From contig JAGLGQ010000051.1 in assembly GCA_023143935.1 (NCBI GenBank), positions 1-6,085 of the forward strand: DNA of 6,085 nt, read 5' to 3'. The first letter of the stretch is position 1; each line of letters starts with the position of its first letter. Positions 1 to 4,339 of the stretch are shown in pieces. This DNA is from Minisyncoccota bacterium (lineage in GTDB: Bacteria; Patescibacteriota; Minisyncoccia; Phycocordibacterales; GCA-2747955). The translations under genes were made by a program, and so were the position numbers. The notes beneath the pieces were generated by a model that was given only the letters and a program-made list of their open reading frames with translations, had not been told where the DNA came from and ran no database searches.

Positions 1-215
1 CTTCTTTTTTCGGTTAATAAAACTTTATCTACCCCTATTTCTGCGTCACAAATTTCAATAACTTCTTGATATTGTTCTTGAGTTAAAACTTTATCTTTAT
101 AATCTTTACATTCAAGTTCTTCTGCTTCAACAAAAATAAAATATAAAAAAAGAACTGCTAAAAAAATAAAGAAGGAATTAATTATTTTTATTTTTATTTT
201 TTTTTGAGACAACAT
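1..215 (-). CDS. N-terminal part of an exported protein, cut by the left window edge
   Basis: An open frame of 71 codons starts with ATG at 215 and is still open at base 1, so only the N-terminus is seen. Residues 1-13 are lysine-rich (QKKIKIKI), residues 14-29 are a hydrophobic core, and V29-E30-A31 fits a signal peptidase I site, so I read residues 1-31 as a signal peptide or, if uncut, a membrane anchor. The mature part begins EELECKDYKDK and is charged. It has two cysteines (C36, C56) 20 residues apart and a helix-prone TQEQYQEVIEICDAE stretch. The gene begins 25 bases after the murJ stop with no terminator between, so co-transcription with def-murJ is likely. A TATAAT hexamer at 238-233 could be a -10 box, but its -35 partner is poor. 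An envelope role, such as a cell-wall hydrolase with a coiled-coil N-terminus, would fit the context, but no catalytic domain is visible and I do not name it. Confidence 0.72.
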   Translation of the reverse strand, partial: MLSQKKIKIKIINSFFIFLAVLFLYFIFVEAEELECKDYKDKVLTQEQYQEVIEICDAEIGVDKVLLTEKR

Positions 216-240
216 AAATTTAATTACTTCTTATTATATC

Positions 241-1884
241 TTAATTTTCTTTTTTTAAAAATTGTTTTTTTAATAAATTTAAGATTGTTTTTTTAAATTC
301 TAAATAATCCCTGCCTCCAAAAATTTCTGAAAATATAATTAATAAAATAAGAGAAGAAAGACCGGCAAAAGTTAATGAGTAAAAAAAACTTAAAAAAGAA
401 TTATCGAGATTATTAAAAAAAGTTTGATGTAAAATTCTAGAAATAGCAATGGAAATAAATGCTATAAATATTTTTCTTTTCCATTGTGATCCTGAAAATA
501 AAGAAAATTCATGAGTTATTTTTTTGAAAAATTTTATAGAAAAAATAGCTCCTAAAATCAGAGTTGATGTATAAGATATTGCCAAAACTAATAATCCTCC
601 GATACCTTCTGTATAAAATGAAAAATCTAAAACCGATTGACTTAAAAATGTTACAAAAAAATCACCAGATAAAACAAAGTAAATAATCAAAAATACAAAA
701 AGTATTAATAAATTAGACCAAAAAACAAACCACGTTCTTCCCATGGCATAAAAAATTCTTGCTAACATAATTAATATCGATTTATAAACTACAACAAGTG
801 AAAAAATAGATACAATTAATGCTGTGGTGTGTATTTCTTGCCACCCAAATTTGCCTGAACCAAGCAAAAATCCAACCATAATATCTGAATAAAAAAAGAA
901 AAAAAATAAAACGGGAAAACCAAAAAATAAAACCCTTGATATAACTTTTCTAGAAAAAATTTTAAATTCTTCTATTTTTCCTTCATTAAAATATTTTGTC
1001 ATTTGAGGAAAGGCAGCTGATGAATAAGATAAAGCTATAAGATGAATTGGAACCATAAAAATATTTAAAGCAAAAGCGATTATAGTAACAGACCCGTCTG
1101 CTAAAATAGATGAACGAGCAATTAAAAAAGCTAAAAGTAAGTCAGACATAACCAAAGCAATTGACCTCGGTGCGGCAATTTTAAAAATATCCCAAGATTC
1201 TTTGGGAGAAAAAAACATAATTTTTTTAGGAAATAATCCTTCTTTGAAAATTGGTGGGAGTTGTACTAAAAAATAAGAAACTGCGCCAATAATAACCCCA
1301 ATAATAACTCCCAAAAAACCAAAAAATGGATATAAAAATAAAGCCCCAAATATTATTGATAAATTATAAAAAACTCCCGTAATGGCTGACGAAAGAAAAT
1401 ATCCGTTTCTTTGGTTTAATCCAATAAATAATCTGGAAAGACCCAAAAACATCGGAGAAATCAACATTATTCTGGAAATATCTATAAATTTTTGTAAATT
1501 TTCTCCCTCAAAACCAGAAAAGAAAATTTCGGCTATTTGAGGAACAAAGATAAAAATAATTAATGAAATAATTGTCATAAAAAAGATAAAAGTATAAAAA
1601 ACTTTATCTATAAAATCTTGCAGGGATTCATTTTTATCTTTATCAATTTTTTCAAAAAATGGAATTAAAATAAAAGCAGAAATAAGTGTACCTACTAATA
1701 AAAATACAACATCTGGTATTTTAAATGCTGCATAATAAACATCTAATTCTATACCTGCCCCAAATTTTATAGAAAAAATTTTATCTCTCACAACTGCCAA
1801 AATTTGAGAACTTAAAGTAAGAAAAGCTAAAATGAAAGCAGATTTTCCTAAAGTATTTGTTTTTATATTTAAAAATTTAAACAT
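241..1884 (-). CDS. murJ: MurJ/MviN-family lipid II flippase homologue
   Basis: This is a 547-residue polytopic membrane protein of the MOP exporter superfamily, whose members flip lipid-linked peptidoglycan precursor across the cytoplasmic membrane. Family signatures are visible in order: LAVVRD at 29-34, FGAGIELD at 41-48, AFKIPD at 53-58, SAFILIP at 69-75, PRS at 239-241, a TM8-type segment with P279 and SSAAFP at 288-293, and ARIFYAMGRT at 375-384. About 14 hydrophobic segments can be picked out, and the length is slightly above the usual 500-530. By eye-alignment to E. coli MurJ, R24 and D39 are kept (R33, D48). R18, R52, R53, R270 and E273 fall on Q27, F61, L62, N274 and M277. Family membership is therefore firm, while lipid II as substrate is inferred. 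The start is six bases after the def stop, which implies translational or operonic coupling. No GGAG-type ribosome site precedes it (AATAAAGT). Confidence 0.9.
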   Translation of the reverse strand: MFKFLNIKTNTLGKSAFILAFLTLSSQILAVVRDKIFSIKFGAGIELDVYYAAFKIPDVVFLLVGTLISAFILIPFFEKIDKDKNESLQDFIDKVFYTFIFFMTIISLIIFIFVPQIAEIFFSGFEGENLQKFIDISRIMLISPMFLGLSRLFIGLNQRNGYFLSSAITGVFYNLSIIFGALFLYPFFGFLGVIIGVIIGAVSYFLVQLPPIFKEGLFPKKIMFFSPKESWDIFKIAAPRSIALVMSDLLLAFLIARSSILADGSVTIIAFALNIFMVPIHLIALSYSSAAFPQMTKYFNEGKIEEFKIFSRKVISRVLFFGFPVLFFFFFYSDIMVGFLLGSGKFGWQEIHTTALIVSIFSLVVVYKSILIMLARIFYAMGRTWFVFWSNLLILFVFLIIYFVLSGDFFVTFLSQSVLDFSFYTEGIGGLLVLAISYTSTLILGAIFSIKFFKKITHEFSLFSGSQWKRKIFIAFISIAISRILHQTFFNNLDNSFLSFFYSLTFAGLSSLILLIIFSEIFGGRDYLEFKKTILNLLKKQFLKKEN

Positions 1885-1890
1885 ACTTTA

Positions 1891-2460
1891 TTATTTGTTT
1901 TTATTTTCTATTAATTTTTTTTGAAGATTTTTAATTTCTAAAATTTCCTCATCGGACATCTTATGGATGTTTACAGCTTTATCTATAAATAAAATTCCAT
2001 CTAAATGATCTATCTCGTGTTGAAAAATTTGTGAAAGGTAGCTTCCCGTATTCCATGTCTTTTTTTCCCCTTTTGCATTATATGCTTCAATGGTTACATT
2101 TTTAAATCTTTCCACATCTCCGTAATACCACCTAACGGAAAAACACCCCTCTTCCAAAAGCTGTGTTTTTTTAGAATTTTTTATAATTTTGGGATTTATA
2201 AAAACCATATCCTCTCTGGGAATTTCCTTTTTCATTAAAGATTTAAAAATATTTTTTGAAACAATAAAAAATCGTAAATTAATACCAACTTGTGGGGCAG
2301 ATAAAGCTGCGCCGTCAGGCTGAATTTCAATAAAATCAAACATATTTTTGATTTTTGATTGAATATCTTCTGAAATTATTGTTTCTATTTCCACTTCTTT
2401 TGAAATGGTTCTTAAAACTTTGTCATCTTCTGGGTTGTTGTTTTGATAAATCCTCAACAT
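1891..2460 (-). CDS. def: Peptide deformylase
   Basis: This 189-residue cytoplasmic metalloenzyme removes the formyl group from the initiator methionine of new proteins. All three family motifs are present. Motif 1 is GAALSAPQ (50-57), where the usual form is GxGLAAPQ, so the third position is Ala rather than Gly. Motif 2 is EGCFS (104-108), with C106 as metal ligand. Motif 3 is QHEIDHLDG (147-155), with H148 and H152 as ligands and E149 as catalytic residue. Length is normal, with a lysine-rich tail. The SAPQ, CFS and Ala-for-Gly changes are mild, so activity is expected. The gene lies 74 bases downstream of rpsU, behind a terminator, and six bases upstream of murJ. It either has its own promoter in that gap or relies on read-through. 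The ATG at 2460 has no Shine-Dalgarno core in front of it (TATTGTCTTT). Confidence 0.96.
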   Translation of the reverse strand: MLRIYQNNNPEDDKVLRTISKEVEIETIISEDIQSKIKNMFDFIEIQPDGAALSAPQVGINLRFFIVSKNIFKSLMKKEIPREDMVFINPKIIKNSKKTQLLEEGCFSVRWYYGDVERFKNVTIEAYNAKGEKKTWNTGSYLSQIFQHEIDHLDGILFIDKAVNIHKMSDEEILEIKNLQKKLIENKNK

Positions 2461-2470
2461 AAAGACAATA

Positions 2471-2490
2471 TTAACATTTTTAAATGTAAA
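2471..2490. promoter_or_regulatory. Imperfect palindrome in the def upstream gap
   Basis: TTAACATTT (2471-2479) faces AAATGTAAA (2482-2490) with eight of nine positions complementary and a two-base centre. It sits 10 bases upstream of the def start and just beyond the rpsU terminator T-tract. A TATATT hexamer on the minus strand (2494-2489) overlaps its edge and could serve as a -10 box, but no good -35 box is placed for it. It may be an operator or only a chance A/T palindrome. Confidence 0.25.
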
Positions 2491-2496
2491 TATAAA

Positions 2497-2529
2497 ATAA
2501 AAAAAACCAAAGATTTTGACTTTGGTTTT
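2497..2529 (-). terminator. Rho-independent terminator after rpsU
   Basis: On the minus strand a perfect 10-base stem (AAAACCAAAG, 2529-2520, pairing with CTTTGGTTTT, 2512-2503) encloses a seven-base loop. It is followed directly by eight T residues (stem end at 2506-2503 continuing to 2499) and then more T. The stem starts five bases after the rpsU stop codon. This ends, or attenuates, transcription between rpsU and def. The stem has few G-C pairs, as expected in so A+T-rich a genome, so partial read-through into def-murJ is plausible. Confidence 0.85.
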
Positions 2530-2534
2530 AATTA

Positions 2535-2780
2535 TTATTTTTTTTTGTCTTTTTTTCCCAATTTTAAATTTCTATCAACGACTGCTTTTCTTGCAATTTT
2601 TCTTAATGCATCAAATTTTCTTCTAAAAGCAGATGATTTTCTTTCGCTATATCTGTTTGATTTTATTTTAGGAATAATTCCAGAACTTCTTACTTTTTGG
2701 GAAAATTGTTTTAAAAGTCCAAAAGAATTTGTTTTTCCCGATCTATTTACTACTATATTTTTAGTCATATTAAAAGACAT
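2535..2780 (-). CDS. rpsU: 30S ribosomal protein bS21
   Basis: This 81-residue, very basic protein matches bS21, the small-subunit protein that lies near the 3' end of 16S rRNA and the anti-Shine-Dalgarno. Family-like features are VVNRSGKT at the N-terminus, LLKQFSQKVRSSGI (22-35), the basic KSNRYSERKSSAFRRK helix region (40-55) and ALRKIARKA (58-66). It is a little longer than the E. coli protein (71 residues), with a lysine-rich tail (LGKKDKKK). The start at 2780 is used here. Met5 (2768) is an equally plausible start because the conserved part begins after it. No Shine-Dalgarno sequence precedes either start. The gene follows the three repeat-protein genes after 84 bases holding an inverted repeat, and ends at a strong terminator, so it is either the last gene of that transcript or a single-gene unit. 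Confidence 0.9.
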   Translation of the reverse strand: MSFNMTKNIVVNRSGKTNSFGLLKQFSQKVRSSGIIPKIKSNRYSERKSSAFRRKFDALRKIARKAVVDRNLKLGKKDKKK

Positions 2781-2815
2781 AATAACATAATAAATATATT
2801 TTTCAATGTTTTTGT

Positions 2816-2849
2816 TGGTTATTGTTATTTTATGGAATAACGATAACTA
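2816..2849. repeat. Imperfect inverted repeat upstream of rpsU
   Basis: GTTATTGTTATT (2818-2829) and AATAACGATAAC (2836-2847) are inverted copies with a six-base centre. Eleven of twelve positions pair, and the odd one (2823/2842) is a G-U wobble on the plus strand but an A-C mismatch on the minus strand. Two outer pairs (one wobble) extend it to 2816-2849. It lies between the stop of the upstream repeat-protein gene and rpsU, 36 bases from the rpsU start. No T-run follows it on the minus strand, so it does not look like a standard terminator. An operator, an RNA processing stem or an rpsU leader element are possible. Confidence 0.6.
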
Positions 2850-2864
2850 TGAATTGTTTTTTTA

Positions 2865-3281
2865 TTATCCAATCATTTCTCTTAAATATGCATTTCTTTT
2901 TTTTCTCTCATTTATTCTAATTTTTTCAAGAATATCAATTTTTTTTAAAGCTTTTTCCCGAGACCTTGAACCCTTTAGTGAAATTGAAAGAATTTCATCT
3001 ATTTCGTTAATTGTTGTGTAATGTTTTAACCCCATTAATAATAAATTGTCAAAATGCTTAAAAGCTCTTTGTTGGATAATTATTGAATCATTTAATTTTG
3101 AATTTCTATAAATTTTTTTTGCTTTATATAAAATTTTAAAAAATTCTTCATCGTAAAAAAGCCCTAAACACCCTTTAGCATATAGAATTTCTGCTTTTAT
3201 TCTTTCTTTTACTTTTTTTAACTCCAACTTTTCTGATTTTAATAATTTCCAATTATTTATTTGTTGTTCAAATATATTCAT
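2865..3281 (-). CDS. Hypothetical helical-repeat protein, paralogue 3 of 3
   Basis: I do not recognise this 138-residue protein. It is Lys/Glu-rich, has no signal peptide or membrane segment, and looks all-helical and cytoplasmic. After a charged N-terminal part (1-49) come two copies of a repeat about 40 residues long. The first is IYRNSKLNDSIIIQQRAF (57-74), then HFDNLLLMGL. The second is ISLKGSRSREKALKKID (100-116). The marker serines S61 and S101 are exactly 40 apart. The second repeat fits the pattern S-x-x-x-S-[KR]-x-x-x-K-A-L shared with both neighbours. DNA encoding HFDNLLL (3036-3056) matches the middle paralogue (3472-3492) at 20 of 21 bases, so these two copies are the closer pair. 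The gene starts 22 bases after the middle gene, with an A-rich leader and no Shine-Dalgarno. A TPR- or HEAT-like scaffold is a guess from the repeat pattern. Confidence 0.82.
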   Translation of the reverse strand: MNIFEQQINNWKLLKSEKLELKKVKERIKAEILYAKGCLGLFYDEEFFKILYKAKKIYRNSKLNDSIIIQQRAFKHFDNLLLMGLKHYTTINEIDEILSISLKGSRSREKALKKIDILEKIRINERKKRNAYLREMIG

Positions 3282-3303
3282 ATTTTTTAAATTTTTATTT
3301 TAT

Positions 3304-3741
3304 TTAATACCCTTCTCTTTTCATATTTCTATATTTTACCCTCATTATAAGCCATGTGTCTAAAATTTTTTGTTCAGCTCTTGAACCTTTTGGTGAAATA
3401 TAAAAAATTCCAAGAATTTCTTCTTCAAAATTTCTATTCATAAAGTTTACACGCAAATATTCCACTTTAAGTAATAATAAATTATCAAAATGATTGTAAA
3501 CTTCTTCTTTTAATGTTGAATTTGATTTTAATTCTTTATAATCTTGTTTTACCTCATTTAAAATTTGATAAAATTTTTCTTTGTCATTAGATTTTAAAAA
3601 AGATTGAGCAAGTAAAAATTGCCAAGCCATTCTTTTTTTTCTTTCTTTTGATTCAAAATTTTTTTGTTTTGATAATTCCCGCTTATTCATTGTTCGTTCC
3701 ATATTATTTATTATTCCTTCTATATCTATAAATGCGTCCAT
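3304..3741 (-). CDS. Hypothetical helical-repeat protein, paralogue 2 of 3
   Basis: This is an unrecognised 145-residue, basic, soluble and probably all-helical protein. It is the middle copy of a tandem triplet. The N-terminal 55 residues are charged (SKQKNFESKERKKR). The first repeat (about 57-98) is degenerate around its serines but keeps YNHFDNLLLLKVEY (82-95), almost identical to HFDNLLL in the downstream copy. The second repeat has ISPKGSRAEQKILDTW (115-130), the clearest form of the shared motif. About four extra residues (NFMNRNFEEE region) lengthen the spacing between repeats compared with the strict 40 of the other two. At DNA level 2965-2984 and 3380-3399 agree at 18 of 20 bases. 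The ATG at 3741 follows the upstream gene by 37 bases with no terminator, so one mRNA for all three is likely. Confidence 0.82.
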   Translation of the reverse strand: MDAFIDIEGIINNMERTMNKRELSKQKNFESKERKKRMAWQFLLAQSFLKSNDKEKFYQILNEVKQDYKELKSNSTLKEEVYNHFDNLLLLKVEYLRVNFMNRNFEEEILGIFYISPKGSRAEQKILDTWLIMRVKYRNMKREGY

Positions 3742-3778
3742 ATTTTCTTATTTTAATTTATTGTTTTTTTTTAATTCT

Positions 3779-4204
3779 TCATTCTATTCGTTCCCATTCT
3801 TCTAAAATCATTTGCCCAGATTTTGAAAACATCGCGGATCTGTAATAAAGTTCTTCTATTGCTTGAAGTCTCTTGGTGATGTTTTTAATTTTTTTAATGT
3901 CTCCTAAAGCCCCCATTGATCTTCTATCCCATTCTTCCAAAGCTTTTTTTTCTGATTTTGAATATCCTGGTGACCATTTATAAACTTTTTTTGCATCTTC
4001 AATCGTTTCACCATGTTCTAATTTTATTAATAATAATTCACTTAAACAATTAGAAGCTTTTATTTGAATATCTATCGAACCGCCTAATTTTGATATTCTA
4101 TATATTTCCCTTGTTTCTTCTAAGGTTTTATCGCCCTGCCCACATAATTCTTTTAATAGTTCTCCTCGTGTTTTGGGTGCTTCTGGCAGATTAAGTAAAT
4201 TCAT
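3779..4204 (-). CDS. Hypothetical helical-repeat protein, paralogue 1 of 3, promoter-proximal
   Basis: This 141-residue soluble protein of unknown function is the most regular member of the triplet and is almost wholly made of repeats. Repeat 1 covers about 27-65 (ETREIYRISKLGGSI then KASNCLSELLLIKLEHG). Repeat 2 covers about 66-103 (VYKWSPGYSKSEKKALEEWD). Repeat 3 runs from about 110 to the end (LYYRSAMFSKSGQMILEEWE). Marker serines are S38, S78 and S123. Repeats 2 and 3 share S-x-x-x-S-K-S-x-x-x-[AI]-L-E-E-W-[DE] with identical spacing. Each unit reads as two helices with a serine-rich turn, like TPR or Sel1 units without matching either consensus. It is less basic than its paralogues. It ends in TGA, the only TGA stop of the window. 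Its start lies about 15 bases after the predicted transcription start of the divergent promoter. Confidence 0.83.
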   Translation of the reverse strand: MNLLNLPEAPKTRGELLKELCGQGDKTLEETREIYRISKLGGSIDIQIKASNCLSELLLIKLEHGETIEDAKKVYKWSPGYSKSEKKALEEWDRRSMGALGDIKKIKNITKRLQAIEELYYRSAMFSKSGQMILEEWERIE

Positions 4205-4226
4205 ATTTTTTTAATTTAATATAATT

Positions 4227-4254
4227 ATTATTACATATAAATATTAACTGTCAA
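4227..4254 (-). promoter_or_regulatory. Promoter of the three-gene repeat-protein operon
   Basis: On the minus strand a perfect -35 box TTGACA (4254-4249) is followed after 16 bases by AATAAT (4232-4227). AATAAT matches the -10 consensus at five of six positions and carries a TG one base upstream (4235-4234), an extended -10 feature. Transcription would begin near 4220, leaving a leader of about 15 bases before the ATG at 4204. The -35 box shares its first three bases with the left arm of the inverted repeat at 4252-4277. Confidence 0.65.
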
Positions 4255-4277
4255 ATTCAAAAAAAAGATTGAATTTG
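4252..4277. repeat. Perfect inverted repeat between two divergent promoters
   Basis: CAAATTCAA (4252-4260) and TTGAATTTG (4269-4277) are perfect inverted copies around an eight-base A-rich centre. The outer TTG of each arm is also the first half of a -35 box: TTGACA leftward and TTGGAA rightward. The two hexamers start at exactly mirrored positions (4254 and 4275). It lies upstream of both transcription units, so a terminator role is unlikely. An operator for a dimeric regulator, or a product of promoter duplication by inversion, would fit. Confidence 0.6.
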
Positions 4278-4303
4278 GAATTTTTTCAAATCGGGTGTAA
4301 AAT
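4275..4303 (+). promoter_or_regulatory. Promoter of pyrG
   Basis: TTGGAA (4275-4280, four of six to consensus) is followed, after a 17-base spacer, by TAAAAT (4298-4303, five of six). Transcription would begin near 4310, giving a leader of about 30 bases (AATTATTATT...) before the pyrG ATG at 4340. The leader contains no pyrimidine-rich attenuator hairpin that I can see. The -35 box overlaps the right arm of the inverted repeat at 4252-4277. Confidence 0.55.
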
Positions 4304-4339
4304 GAATTCAATTATTATTTTTTAATAACCAAAATAAGT

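Noticed and set aside
2443..3021. Plus-strand open frames of 115 and 71 codons
   Set aside because: They run opposite to rpsU and the third repeat gene, are rich in Phe and Leu as expected for the antisense of Lys/Glu-rich genes, and show no family features.
3779..3781. UGA recoding (Gly or Trp), as in some Patescibacteria and Mollicutes
   Set aside because: None of the genes has an in-frame TGA, Trp is encoded by TGG, and the single TGA ends a protein at a sensible place. Reading through it would add only seven codons, so it does not by itself decide the point.
2865..4204. Repeat cluster as a CRISPR array, toxin-antitoxin set or mobile element
   Set aside because: The repetition is at protein level in three intact genes. 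There are no short identical DNA repeats with spacers, no nuclease, toxin or transposase motifs, and no flanking terminal repeats.
4252..4290. Hairpin plus T-run on the plus strand resembling a rho-independent terminator
   Set aside because: No plus-strand gene lies to its left, it sits upstream of both divergent genes, and its arms overlap both -35 boxes, so a promoter-linked dyad is the better reading.
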